In this document: positions 28,862-38,119 of the stretch, one piece after another
How positions within the stretch are numbered: position 1 is the first letter of the stretch
How the letters are laid out: each line of letters starts with the position of its first letter
Origin: Bifidobacterium criceti
GTDB lineage: Bacteria > Actinomycetota > Actinomycetes > Actinomycetales > Bifidobacteriaceae
Direction of reading: 5' to 3'
DNA length: 64,000 nt
NCBI RefSeq assembly: GCF_002286935.1
Contig: NZ_MVOH01000001.1
Span: 22,691-86,690 of the forward strand
The notes under the pieces: model-generated
What the model was told of the DNA's origin: nothing
The model's input: the letters and a program-made list of their open reading frames with translations, nothing else
Databases searched by the model: none
Translations under genes and position numbers: made by a program

Positions 28862-30307
28862 GTGGCGACTATGAGCTTATATGACAATCCGCAGTTGGAC
28901 CCACGCGCGTTGAAGGCGACGTCCGTGAAGGCCGAGGACCCGGCCACACCATCCGACGAGCCGCCATCGCTCAAGATCACGTCCGCGAGCGCGGATCCGA
29001 AGATGTTCACACTGCCATGGGAGCAGCCGCTCTCCACATGGCCGAAGGACATCCTCGTCAACCTGCCGCGAGGCATCTCCCGTCACATCGTGCGTTTCGT
29101 GCGCGTCGGCGACGAGGTCTACGCGATGAAGGAGATCACACGCGCCGTCGCGGAACGCGAATACGAACTGTTGCGGCAGCTGCAGAAACTGAATCTGCCG
29201 ACCGTGCAGCCGATCGCCGTCGTCACGGGACGCCATGACGAGCATGGTGATCCGCTCGAAGCGATCCTCGTGACGAAGCATCTGCGGTTCTCGCTGCCGT
29301 ACCGTGCGCTTTTCGCGCGCACATTGCGCCCGGACACGGCGGAACGCCTCATCGACGCGCTCGCCGTGCTCATGGTTCGGCTGCACCTTGCTGGTTTCTA
29401 TTGGGGTGATGTGTCGCTTTCGAACGTCCTGTTCCTCAAGGACGCGGACGCGTTCTCCGCGTTCCTCGTCGATGCCGAGACGGGCGATCTGCAGGTCGAG
29501 TTGACGCAGGGGCAGCGTGAATACGACATCGATCTTGCGCGTACGAACATCATCGGTGAATTGATGGATTTGAGTTCCGGCGAACTGCTGCCGCCCGGCG
29601 TCGACGAGATCGAGGTCGGCAACCGTCTCGTCGACCGGTACCATTCGCTGTGGAGTGCGCTCACGGACACGGACAAGTTCAATCCGAACGAGATGTGGAA
29701 GATCGAGAAACGTGTCAACCGCCTCAATGAACTTGGTTTCGACGTCGACGAACTCGAGGTGACGACGACCGAGGATGGCAAACGTGTGCTTGTGCGTCCG
29801 CGCGTCGTCGACGCCGGCTATGCGAACCGCAAACTGCTGCGTCTCACAGGTCTTGATGTGCAGGAGAACCAGGCGCGCCGCCTGCTCAACGACCTCGACG
29901 CGTACCGCGCGTCGACGTGGCGCGACGGCGAGGACCTTGAGATCGTCGCGACCGATTGGATGCGTGAGGTCTTCGAGCCGACCGTGCGCATGATCCCGCC
30001 CGAATACCGTTCGCAGATCGAACCTGCGCAGTTCTTCCACGAAGTGCTCGACCACCGTTGGTTCATGGCGGAGAAGGCCGGCCATGACGTGCCGATGGCC
30101 GACGCCGTGCAAAGCTATGTGAACGACATCCTGCCGAAGCAGATGATGGACGCGAAGACCGTCGACGATCTCAACGCCGAAGCAGATTCCGGTGTCATCG
30201 ACGATGAATCGACATATGATGACGCGTCCTCGCAGCCGCACGATGACCATGAGGACGACGACTACAATCCGGAGTTCGACCAGGACGCCGCGGTCTGGTC
30301 GCATTGA
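28862..30307 (+). CDS. DUF4032 domain protein (kinase-like fold)
   Basis: The 481-residue cytoplasmic protein matches the DUF4032 family of actinobacteria. The first half resembles lipopolysaccharide/RIO-type kinases: YAMKEITRAVAEREYELL supplies a Lys-Glu pair, and FYWGDVSLSNVLF resembles a catalytic loop, with LVDAETGD as the metal-binding Asp. The second half is DUF4032-specific, and the tail is acidic. Substrate and role are unknown. The GTG at 28862 is 4 bases from GAGG; the ATG at 28871 (MSLYDNPQLD) is an alternative start. Confidence 0.8.
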   Translation: MATMSLYDNPQLDPRALKATSVKAEDPATPSDEPPSLKITSASADPKMFTLPWEQPLSTWPKDILVNLPRGISRHIVRFVRVGDEVYAMKEITRAVAEREYELLRQLQKLNLPTVQPIAVVTGRHDEHGDPLEAILVTKHLRFSLPYRALFARTLRPDTAERLIDALAVLMVRLHLAGFYWGDVSLSNVLFLKDADAFSAFLVDAETGDLQVELTQGQREYDIDLARTNIIGELMDLSSGELLPPGVDEIEVGNRLVDRYHSLWSALTDTDKFNPNEMWKIEKRVNRLNELGFDVDELEVTTTEDGKRVLVRPRVVDAGYANRKLLRLTGLDVQENQARRLLNDLDAYRASTWRDGEDLEIVATDWMREVFEPTVRMIPPEYRSQIEPAQFFHEVLDHRWFMAEKAGHDVPMADAVQSYVNDILPKQMMDAKTVDDLNAEADSGVIDDESTYDDASSQPHDDHEDDDYNPEFDQDAAVWSH

Positions 30308-30309
30308 TG

Positions 30310-30376
30310 GTCGCCCCGCGGCGGTGAATCGGTGCAGAAACAGCCGTTCTGCACCGATTCACCGCCACGGGGCGAC
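30310..30376. terminator. Long inverted repeat between convergent genes (bidirectional terminator)
   Basis: Two 30-base arms (30310-30339 and 30347-30376) pair with one mismatch around a 7-base loop, immediately after the DUF4032 gene stop and before the 3' end of rlmB. The adenines and thymines around the loop and symmetric position suit termination from both sides. Confidence 0.7.
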
Positions 30377-30433
30377 GTAGCGTAGCGTAGCGCGAAAACG
30401 CTGGTGGCCGTTGCCGTGATGGTGTGCGGCTGC

Positions 30434-31423
30434 TTACTGCGCGGCGGCTTCGCGGCGCGCACGGTCGGCCGCGTACATCGCGATGCCGGCGGCGACGGAC
30501 GCGTTGAGCGATTCGACGGCGTTCGTCATCGGGATGCCTGCAATGCAGTCGCACGCCTCACGCGTGAGCCTGCTCAGGCCCTTGCCTTCCGAACCGAGCA
30601 CAATGACGAGCGGATCGGTTTCGAAGCCGGTCTCGCCGACGAGCTTGCTTCCGCCGCCGTCAAGGCCGACGCTGTAGTAGCCGCGCTCCTTGAGCGCCTC
30701 GATTGCCTTCGTCAGGTTGACGACGCGTGCGACCGGCATATGGGCGGCGGCGCCCGCCGAGACCTTCCACGCGGTCGCGTTGACGGACGCGGAACGGCGC
30801 TCCGGCAGAATCACACCGTTCGCGCCGAACGCGGCGGCCGAGCGGATGACGGCGCCGAGGTTCTGTGGATCGGTTATACCGTCGAGCGCGATGAAGAGCG
30901 GACGTGCGGCGATCTGCGCGGCCTTCGAGTTCGCGGCTTCCATCGCGCGCGCCTTGCGCTCGGCGCGTTCGGCGAGTTCGATGAGCGACGAGTACTGGAA
31001 CGGCTGCGCCTTCATGATGACGCCCTGATGGTGGTCGGAGCGCGCGATGCGGTCCATTTCGAGACGGTCCGCCTCAAGCAGGTTGAGGCCATGCTGGCCG
31101 GCGAGACGGATGATCTCGCGCGTGCGATCATCAGGTTCGATGCGCGCGGCCACATAGAGCGTGCTCGCGGGCACGCCGACGCGCAGCGCCTCGAGGACGG
31201 CGTTGCGGCCGATGACGAGGTCGTCGGAATCGCTCGCGAATTTGGCCGCGCGGCGGCGTGCGGCGAGACGCGGATCGGAACGCTGGCGCTTCTCCGCCTG
31301 CTTCCTCGCCTTGTATGCCTTGTGATAGACGCGATCCTCGGCTTTGGGCGTCGGGCCCTTGCCGCGCAACGCGTTGCGGTGTTTACCGCCCGACCCCTTG
31401 GTCGGGCCTTTCTTCGTAACCAT
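30434..31423 (-). CDS. rlmB: 23S rRNA 2'-O-methyltransferase RlmB-like (SpoU/TrmH)
   Basis: This SPOUT-class enzyme methylates 2'-OH of a guanosine in 23S rRNA (the exact site is inferred from the family). The 329 residues have a basic N-terminal tail (about 1-65, Lys/Arg-rich), a substrate-binding domain beginning VIGRNAVLEAL, and the SPOUT knot. The knot includes LDGITDPQNLGAVIRSA, VLGSEGKGLSRL and the closing NAVESLNASVAAGIA. The ATG at 31423 starts MVTKKGPTKG. Confidence 0.9.
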   Translation of the reverse strand: MVTKKGPTKGSGGKHRNALRGKGPTPKAEDRVYHKAYKARKQAEKRQRSDPRLAARRRAAKFASDSDDLVIGRNAVLEALRVGVPASTLYVAARIEPDDRTREIIRLAGQHGLNLLEADRLEMDRIARSDHHQGVIMKAQPFQYSSLIELAERAERKARAMEAANSKAAQIAARPLFIALDGITDPQNLGAVIRSAAAFGANGVILPERRSASVNATAWKVSAGAAAHMPVARVVNLTKAIEALKERGYYSVGLDGGGSKLVGETGFETDPLVIVLGSEGKGLSRLTREACDCIAGIPMTNAVESLNASVAAGIAMYAADRARREAAAQ

Positions 31424-31700
31424 GGGCACAATTATGACAGCGCCCCGCGCCAAACGCCCACCCGCATCGCACACCATATGAGGTGGCGTCCCCGCCGTCC
31501 GTCCTGCGCGGAACACACGTAATCAGCTACGAGGTAAACCCCACTATGGAATAATGGCAGACGTATGCGGCGCCATGCCAATATGGCGCCGGAAATAACC
31601 GCGCAGCCCGGCCTGTTGTGCCCAGCCTCCGGTTCACCCAACCGGGGCCGGGACTTCGCGCCTGACTGACTACTCCGCGGCTGACCGAGGAGAATAACCT
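31424..31700 (+). other. Structured leader region of the P-type ATPase gene
   Basis: The 277-bp gap between divergent rlmB and the ATPase gene holds a perfect 8-bp hairpin (31569-31576 with 31583-31590). A second hairpin lies in the stretch CCGGTTCACCCAACCGG, near 31631-31647. The final 60 bases are C-rich and end in GACCGAGGAG before the ATG. Such leaders before cation ATPases can be metal-sensing riboswitches, but I cannot match the conserved cores of the yybP-ykoY or M-box classes. Confidence 0.4.
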
Positions 31701-34685
31701 ATGGATGATCGCATCATTGATCCATCCGCGCTTTCCAATGAACCACATGTGGAACCCGAGGATGCTCAGGAGACCCGGGAGGTGAAGGCGCAGGAGGCAT
31801 TGCTGCGAGATGTCGATCCGTCGCTCGTCGATGCCGGCCAGGTCGCGGCGACCTTGGACGTGGACCCGCGCACCGGCCTGAGCACGGACGAAGCCAAACG
31901 CCGACTTGAGAAATTCGGCCCCAACGAACTCGCGAGCGCACCCCCTGTACCGAAATGGAAGAAGTTCCTGCAGCAGTTCCAAGACCCGCTCGTCTATCTG
32001 CTGCTCGCAGCCACCGCCATCTCGCTCGTCGCGTGGATCATCGAGAAGGTGAACGCCGCGCCGGGCGCCGAAGGCGAGGCCCTGCCATTCGACTCCATCG
32101 TCATCGTGCTGATCCTCATCGTCAACGCGATTCTCGGCTACATGCAGGAGGCGAAGGCGGAGGAGGCCGTCAACGCGCTGTCCGAAATGACCGCGCCCAC
32201 GTCGAACGTGCTGCGCAACGGGCGCGTCGAACGCATCAACACGACCGACATCGTGCCTGGTGACATCCTCGTGCTCGGCGAAGGCGACACCGTGCCCGCT
32301 GATGGCCGACTGCTCGCCGCGGCGAGCCTGCGCATCGCCGAGGCCTCGCTCACCGGCGAATCGGTGCCGGTGAGCAAGAAGCCCGCCACGCTCGACAGCG
32401 CGAAGGCGCTTGGCGACCGTTCGAACATGGTGTTCAACGGCACATCTGTGACGCAGGGCACCGGCCGCGCCATCGTGACCGGCACCGGCATGAACACGCA
32501 GGTCGGCAAGATCGCCGACCTGCTCCAGTCCACCGAAGACGAGGCGACGCCGCTGCAGAAGGAGATGAACCACGTCTCGAAGATCCTCGGCATCGCCGTG
32601 TGCATCATCGCCGTCGTCGTGCTGATCGCGCTCGCGGTCCTCGAAGGCTTCCACAGCGTGCACGACGTGATCGATTCGCTTCTGCTCGCCGTGTCGCTCG
32701 CCGTCGCGGCCGTGCCGGAAGGCCTTGCCGCGATCCTGACTGTCGTGCTCGCGCTTGGCGTGCAGCGCATGGCCGCGCACCACGCGATTGTCAAGAAGCT
32801 GCATTCGGTGGAGACGCTCGGTTCCGCTTCGGTGATCTGCTCCGACAAGACTGGTACGCTCACGCGAAACGAGATGACCGTCGAACGCGTGGTCGTGCCG
32901 TCGGGTGAAGTCGAACTGACTGGCACCGGCTATGCGCCGGAAGGCGACATGGTTGCCATCGATGGCTCCGCAGTCCCCGAGAACATCGCGAACGAAGTCC
33001 TTGCCACGCTCGGTGCGGGCACACTCGCGAACGACGGCGAACTGCGCGAGGGCGACAAGCCCGGCACATGGGAGATCGTCGGCGATCCGACCGAGGTCTC
33101 GCTCGTCGTCGCCGCCCGCAAGACGCATGCGGACAAGAAGTACGAGCACTTCGACCGCGTCGCCGAGATTCCGTTCACATCCGAACGCAAGCGCATGTCC
33201 GTCATCACGCGCAACGCGACCGACGCCGGCAAGCTCACCGTGTTCGCGAAGGGCGCGCCGGACGTGCTGCTCAGCTACTGCGACCGCATCTATGTGAACG
33301 GCGCGGTCCGCCCGCTCACCGAAGGCGACCGCCAGGACATCCTTGGCACTGTCGAACGCCTGTCGCGTGAGGCGTACCGTACGCTCGGCGAGGCCTACCG
33401 CCCGCTTGAGACCGATTCGCTCGCGCAGGTGCCGGGCATCCGCACGAACTCCGCCGGTGAGATCTCCGATATCTCCGAACAGGCCGAGGCGATCGAACAG
33501 CACCTCATCTGGAACGGCATGGTCGGCATCATCGATCCGCCGCGCACCGAAGTGCGCGATGCGGTCGCCGAAGCGCACCGCGCGGGCATCCGCACGGTCA
33601 TGATCACGGGCGACCACCCGCTCACCGCCGCCCGCATTGCCTCCGACCTGGGTATCATCGCGAAGGACGGCAAGGCGCTCACCGGCGACGAGCTCGATAC
33701 GATGGACGAGCAGCAGCTCGACAAGGCAACGAGCGAAGTCTCCGTGTATGCGCGTGTGGCCCCGGAGCACAAGCTCAAGATCGTCGAATCGCTGCAGCGC
33801 CAAGGCAACATCGCCGCGATGACGGGTGACGGCGTCAACGACGCCCCGGCCGTCAAGTCCGCGGACATCGGCGTGGCTATGGGCATCACCGGCACCGAGG
33901 TGACGAAGCAGTCGGCGAAGATGATCCTCGCCGACGACAACTTCTCGACAATCGTCGCCGCCGTGCGCGAAGGCCGCGGCATATTCGACAACATCCGCAA
34001 GTTCCTGCGCTACCTGCTCAGCTCGAACGTCGGCGAAGTCTTCACCGTGTTCTTCGGCGTCGTCTTCGCCGGCTGGCTCGGCATCAAGAACCCGGCGTCC
34101 GTCGGCGTCACCGTGCCGCTCCTCGCGACACAGCTGCTGTGGATTAACCTGCTGACCGACGCGGCACCGGCGCTCGCGATGGGCGTCGACCCGATGACCG
34201 AGGACGTCATGAACCGCAAGCCACGCAAGCTGACCGACCGTGTCATCGACGGCGCGATGTGGGGCGACATCATCTACATCGGCATCATCATGGCCATCGT
34301 CACGCTCATCGGCATGGACATGCATCTGACGGGTGGCCTGTTCACCGACCGTTCCGTCGACGCGATGGGCCACGACGCGCAGATGGTCGAAGCGCGCACG
34401 ATGGGCTTCACGATCCTCGTGTTCGCACAGCTGTTCAACGCGATCGCGTCGCGTTCGCATCTGCAGAGCGCGTTCGTCGGCCTGTTCTCGAACAAGTGGC
34501 TGTGGGGCGCAATCGGCCTGTCGATTGTGCTGCAGCTGCTCGTCATCTATGTGCCGTTCCTCAACACAGCGTTCGGCACGACGCCGCTGCCGCCGATGGC
34601 ATGGCTCGAATGCATCGGCCTCGCGTTCTTCGTGCTCGTCGCTTCGGAGGTCCGCAAGATCTTCCTGCGCATGCGCGCGAAGTGA
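31701..34685 (+). CDS. Calcium-type (P-type IIA) cation-transporting ATPase
   Basis: This membrane ion pump resembles PacL/SERCA. The 994 residues have a long N-terminal cytoplasmic segment (about 60 residues more than usual), ten predicted helices, the actuator motif LTGESVPV, and the phosphorylation motif CSDKTGTLTRNE with D382. The hinge is MTGDGVNDAPAVKSAD. Helix 4 contains the ion-binding AVAAVPEGLAAI, as in Ca2+ pumps. The C-terminal Cation_ATPase_C region includes NLLTDAAPALAMG. Ion specificity (Ca2+ or Mn2+) is inferred from family. A long leader precedes it and a strong terminator follows. Confidence 0.9.
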   Translation: MDDRIIDPSALSNEPHVEPEDAQETREVKAQEALLRDVDPSLVDAGQVAATLDVDPRTGLSTDEAKRRLEKFGPNELASAPPVPKWKKFLQQFQDPLVYLLLAATAISLVAWIIEKVNAAPGAEGEALPFDSIVIVLILIVNAILGYMQEAKAEEAVNALSEMTAPTSNVLRNGRVERINTTDIVPGDILVLGEGDTVPADGRLLAAASLRIAEASLTGESVPVSKKPATLDSAKALGDRSNMVFNGTSVTQGTGRAIVTGTGMNTQVGKIADLLQSTEDEATPLQKEMNHVSKILGIAVCIIAVVVLIALAVLEGFHSVHDVIDSLLLAVSLAVAAVPEGLAAILTVVLALGVQRMAAHHAIVKKLHSVETLGSASVICSDKTGTLTRNEMTVERVVVPSGEVELTGTGYAPEGDMVAIDGSAVPENIANEVLATLGAGTLANDGELREGDKPGTWEIVGDPTEVSLVVAARKTHADKKYEHFDRVAEIPFTSERKRMSVITRNATDAGKLTVFAKGAPDVLLSYCDRIYVNGAVRPLTEGDRQDILGTVERLSREAYRTLGEAYRPLETDSLAQVPGIRTNSAGEISDISEQAEAIEQHLIWNGMVGIIDPPRTEVRDAVAEAHRAGIRTVMITGDHPLTAARIASDLGIIAKDGKALTGDELDTMDEQQLDKATSEVSVYARVAPEHKLKIVESLQRQGNIAAMTGDGVNDAPAVKSADIGVAMGITGTEVTKQSAKMILADDNFSTIVAAVREGRGIFDNIRKFLRYLLSSNVGEVFTVFFGVVFAGWLGIKNPASVGVTVPLLATQLLWINLLTDAAPALAMGVDPMTEDVMNRKPRKLTDRVIDGAMWGDIIYIGIIMAIVTLIGMDMHLTGGLFTDRSVDAMGHDAQMVEARTMGFTILVFAQLFNAIASRSHLQSAFVGLFSNKWLWGAIGLSIVLQLLVIYVPFLNTAFGTTPLPPMAWLECIGLAFFVLVASEVRKIFLRMRAK

Positions 34686-34710
34686 CGCACAGTCCACGCT
34701 GACATGACAC

Positions 34711-34747
34711 GAGGGGTCGGCGATCCGCATTGGATCGCCGACCCCTC
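34711..34747 (+). terminator. Terminator after the P-type ATPase gene
   Basis: A perfect 16-bp stem (34711-34726 with 34732-34747) has a GCATT loop and lies 25 bases after the stop. Confidence 0.8.
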
Positions 34748-34763
34748 ACGTTGTTGCGGATAC

Positions 34764-34823
34764 CGTCTTTTCGCAGTGCGGTACGTTACGGTGCCTCCCA
34801 CCATACCGCACTGCGAAAAGACG
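34764..34823 (-). terminator. Long inverted repeat, probable terminator of the esterase gene
   Basis: Two perfect 20-base arms (34764-34783 with 34804-34823) have a 20-base spacer and end exactly at the stop of the minus-strand esterase. CTTTTCG at the far arm provides the T-run in the minus direction. Confidence 0.65.
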
Positions 34824-35576
34824 TCACATGAGTCCGGACGTGATGTCATGGCCGAGGAGCCATTCGCGCAGGTCGGCGAACTCCTCGAGGCTCACCGCAT
34901 GGTCGAGGCCCCGGTATTCGTGCGCCGTGAGCCACGTGTACTCCTCAAGCCACGCGAGCGTTTCGTAGATGTCGTATTTCGGCACGACCGTGTCCGCGGA
35001 ACCATATCCATAGAACGTCGGGATGTTGAGGTCGAGGAGCCGCGCATCGGCCGGATGCGTATGCGGCACGACGCCCGGCGCGAGGAAGCCGGACAGGCTT
35101 ATCGCCGCACGGTAGCGTTCCGGATGCACGCGCAACAGTTGGATCGCGAGCATGCCCCCTTGCGAGAACCCGATCGGCACGACGGGTCGTTCGGGCGCGA
35201 CATGCGTGGCGACCCAGTCGTCGATCGCGCTCGCGGCGGCGAACGCGTCATGATCGAGGTCCTCGCCGACCGGGATCGCGTCATGCAGCCACGAGTACGC
35301 GCCGCCCTGCATCGGTGACGCCTCCTGCAGCACAAGCGGCGCGCGCAGCGACACGTAATCGTTGTAAGGGGCGACGTAGCGCATCATGCCGGCAAGGTCG
35401 TCCTCGTTCGATCCCCAGCCGTGCAGGCACAACATGAGCGGACGGCCTGCGGCGCCCGTCGCGTCGTCGCGCGAACTCAGCGCGGTCGTGACGGTGAGTG
35501 GATCGCCGAAATGGCCCGGGACGACGTTCGACCGGCGGCCGGTCGGGACGCCGTGGTTCTCGGATGCATGAGTCAT
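34824..35576 (-). CDS. Phospholipase/carboxylesterase-family alpha/beta hydrolase
   Basis: This serine hydrolase of the YpfH/carboxylesterase family has 250 residues. [12 protein letters not shown] provides the oxyanion region, GFSQGGMLA the nucleophile elbow with the catalytic serine (about residue 140), and SADTVVPKY the Asp. The histidine is in [12 protein letters not shown]. There is no signal peptide, so it is cytoplasmic; the substrate is unknown. The ATG at 35576 (MTHASENHG) is the first plausible start; the frame is open further upstream. Confidence 0.83.
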   Translation of the reverse strand: MTHASENHGVPTGRRSNVVPGHFGDPLTVTTALSSRDDATGAAGRPLMLCLHGWGSNEDDLAGMMRYVAPYNDYVSLRAPLVLQEASPMQGGAYSWLHDAIPVGEDLDHDAFAAASAIDDWVATHVAPERPVVPIGFSQGGMLAIQLLRVHPERYRAAISLSGFLAPGVVPHTHPADARLLDLNIPTFYGYGSADTVVPKYDIYETLAWLEEYTWLTAHEYRGLDHAVSLEEFADLREWLLGHDITSGLM

Positions 35577-35752
35577 ACCGCCAATATACGCATCGGTGTC
35601 CGGATGTGCGAAGGAAATCAGCCTGTCGCTGCATCGGCGCCCGACGCGCGAGGCTGCGTCGCCGTACGCAATTACACTTGGGTCGAGAATGCCCATGCGC
35701 GTGCGCCGCCGTGGTGCGAGTTGTGATTCGTCATGAAGGAGATGCCCGTAAG

Positions 35753-36334
35753 ATGCTGCTGTCTGACCGCGATATCCTCGCCGCGCAGGCCGAGGGCCAT
35801 ATCTCGCTCGATCCGTGGACGCCCGAGATGGTGCAGCCCGCATCGGTCGATGTGCGTCTCGACCGTTTCTTCCGCCTGTTCAACAACCACGCCTACACCT
35901 ATGTAGATCCGGCGGAGAACCAGGGCGAGCTCACCGAGCAGTTCGAAGTGCGGCCTGACGAGCCGTGGATCCTGCACCCGGGCGAATTCGCGCTCGGCTC
36001 GACATGGGAGTACGTCAAGCTTGACCCGACACTCGCCGCGCGCCTCGAAGGCAAGAGCTCGCTCGGCCGCCTCGGCATCCTGACGCATTCGACGGCCGGG
36101 TTCATCGACCCCGGGTTCGAAGGCCATATCACGCTTGAGTTGTCGAACGTTTCGACGTTGCCCGTCAAGCTGTGGCCGGGCATGAAGATCGGCCAGATGT
36201 GCTTCTTCCAGCTGAGTTCGCCCGCCGAACACCCCTACGGTTCGGCGACGACCGGCTCCCATTACCAAGGACAGCGCGGCCCGACGCCGTCGCGTTCCTA
36301 TGTGAATTTTTACCGCGCGCAAATCACCGATTAG
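35753..36334 (+). CDS. dcd: dCTP deaminase (possibly bifunctional dUMP-forming)
   Basis: Dcd deaminates dCTP to supply dUTP/dUMP for thymidylate synthesis. The 193 residues start [12 protein letters not shown] and contain [10 protein letters not shown] and [14 protein letters not shown], the nucleotide-binding and catalytic segments (Glu in [12 protein letters not shown]). Length and motifs match the family, and the actinobacterial enzymes are often bifunctional DCD-DUT, not decidable here. AAGGAG lies 11 bases before the ATG at 35753. Confidence 0.94.
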   Translation: MLLSDRDILAAQAEGHISLDPWTPEMVQPASVDVRLDRFFRLFNNHAYTYVDPAENQGELTEQFEVRPDEPWILHPGEFALGSTWEYVKLDPTLAARLEGKSSLGRLGILTHSTAGFIDPGFEGHITLELSNVSTLPVKLWPGMKIGQMCFFQLSSPAEHPYGSATTGSHYQGQRGPTPSRSYVNFYRAQITD

Positions 36335-36416
36335 TGGTCGGCGCCACGGCCATTCCGGTCCGCGCGCTGCGTGCATCCGTGATTGACCGTGTTTAATGAA
36401 GAGAGGCGAACGAGCA

Positions 36417-38111
36417 ATGGCGAACAACGCCGATTCCTCCAATTCCGATCTGCAGTTCCCATCCGAGCCGTCCGGTGACGTCGACGGCAATCTGCAGCCG
36501 ATTGATGAACGCGTCGACAGCGCCGCGCTCCAGTTCCCATCCTTCGATGACACGCCGAGACCGGCGACCGAAAAGCCGATGGTGCCGAAATCGGCACCAT
36601 CGACATCGTCGCCGACGCCATCGGCGCCCAACGACCACCGCGAACCGCCCGCGCCGCCTACAAGCGCGCGGCATACATCTGATGAGACGACGACGATGCC
36701 GACGTTCACGCTCGCGAACTCGGGCATCGCGGCTCCCGCGCAGTCCTCGGCCCCGACGCAGGCGATGCCGGCGATGCCATCGCAGGACGACGCCGCATCC
36801 GATGATTTCAACGTGCCGGTATGGGGCGCCGCGGAAGGCAGCGCCGCCGCCGCGGACGATGAGGAGACGGAACTGTTCCCGCCCGCGCCGACGCTGGCGT
36901 CAATCAACACACATACATACGCCGCGCACACCGACGACACATCCGTCGACGAGGCGCGCACGGCGACGCTCCCACCGATCGACCCATCCGACGGCACGCG
37001 CGTCCTCGGCAGGACGGCGTCCTCCTATACGAACGCCGTCATCGAAACAGGCGGCGCACAGCCACCCGCGGCCTTCGAACCGCTTGAGGACGTCTCCGAC
37101 GAGGACGATGGCGCAGACACCGGCGACGGCGGCGAAGGCCGCCACAGCCGCAACGGCGGCGGGAACCACAAGCGCAGGAACATCATCATCGCCGTCATCG
37201 CCGCAATCGTCGTCGTCGCACTCATCACCGTCGGCGTCGTACTGTGGCGGCGCAACACATCGGCGAACGCGAAAGACGCGGCGCTCACGGCATGCGGACG
37301 TTCGCAACAGGTCGTGCGGTCGGCATCGGCATTGCTCGACAAGGAAGTGAAGGCGGACACCGAGCTCGCCTCGACTCCGCAGGACGCCGTCGCCGACGGC
37401 GCGACGCTCACGGCGCTCAACGATGCGATGCAGCAGGCGACGTCGTTGCAGAAGGACGTGCAGGACATCGACGCGGCGTGCGCGGCGACGCTCGCACCGA
37501 GCGCGCTCGAACAGGCCGCGAAACGCCTCGATGAACAGGGCGTGCAGATCGAGGACGCGACGAAGGCGCTCAAGGACGCAGCCGCCGCCGTCAACGCGTC
37601 GAAGACCACGAAGACGCAGACGGACGGCATCAAGAAGACGCTGCAATCGGCGATCGACGACGCGCAGACGCTCTACGACGAATCCGCGGGCCTCGTACAG
37701 GACGAGGCGACACGCGAGGCGCTCCTCGCCGCGATCAATGACGCGAAGAAAACGGCGAACGACGCGAACCTCACCCAGGAAGCGGCGGACAAGGCACGCG
37801 AAGCGCTCACCACGGCGAGTGACACCGTGCGCGCATCCGAGGACGCACTCACGCAGGCGAACGCGGCCGCCGAAGCACAACGCCAGCAGGAACTGCTCCA
37901 GCAGCAGCAGAACGCGGCGAACGGCACACAGAACGGACTCGACGGCACAGGCGCCGGCACCGGTGTGAACGGCGACGGCACAGGCGTGAACGGAACCACC
38001 GGCGACACCGGTGTGAACGGTGGTGTGACAGGCGACACCGGTGTGAACGGCGGCGCGAACGGAGGCGCGACAACCCCGAACGATGCCGGCGCAACCGGCG
38101 TCCAGCAGTAG
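36417..38111 (+). CDS. Large membrane-anchored protein with acidic N-terminus, coiled coil and Gly/Asn/Thr repeat tail
   Basis: No family is recognised. Of 564 residues, about 1-230 are cytoplasmic, Pro/Ser/Asp-rich and low-complexity. A basic patch (HKRR) precedes one helix (about 236-258, IIIAVIAAIVVVALITVGVVL). The outer part is Ala/Lys/Glu-rich, strongly helical (about 270-490), with two cysteines near its start and middle. The last 65 residues are a repeat of GVNG and DTGVNGG units. The start is set at ATG 36417, which has AGAGGC upstream; ATG 36396 is possible. It resembles a surface stalk or sensor; the function is open. Confidence 0.7.
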   Translation: MANNADSSNSDLQFPSEPSGDVDGNLQPIDERVDSAALQFPSFDDTPRPATEKPMVPKSAPSTSSPTPSAPNDHREPPAPPTSARHTSDETTTMPTFTLANSGIAAPAQSSAPTQAMPAMPSQDDAASDDFNVPVWGAAEGSAAAADDEETELFPPAPTLASINTHTYAAHTDDTSVDEARTATLPPIDPSDGTRVLGRTASSYTNAVIETGGAQPPAAFEPLEDVSDEDDGADTGDGGEGRHSRNGGGNHKRRNIIIAVIAAIVVVALITVGVVLWRRNTSANAKDAALTACGRSQQVVRSASALLDKEVKADTELASTPQDAVADGATLTALNDAMQQATSLQKDVQDIDAACAATLAPSALEQAAKRLDEQGVQIEDATKALKDAAAAVNASKTTKTQTDGIKKTLQSAIDDAQTLYDESAGLVQDEATREALLAAINDAKKTANDANLTQEAADKAREALTTASDTVRASEDALTQANAAAEAQRQQELLQQQQNAANGTQNGLDGTGAGTGVNGDGTGVNGTTGDTGVNGGVTGDTGVNGGANGGATTPNDAGATGVQQ

Positions 38112-38119
38112 ACGGTACG

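Noticed and set aside
31424..31700. yybP-ykoY manganese riboswitch
   Set aside because: The hallmark GGGGAGTAG is absent on the coding strand; a GCGGAGTAG-like string occurs only on the opposite strand. Kept as an unclassified leader.
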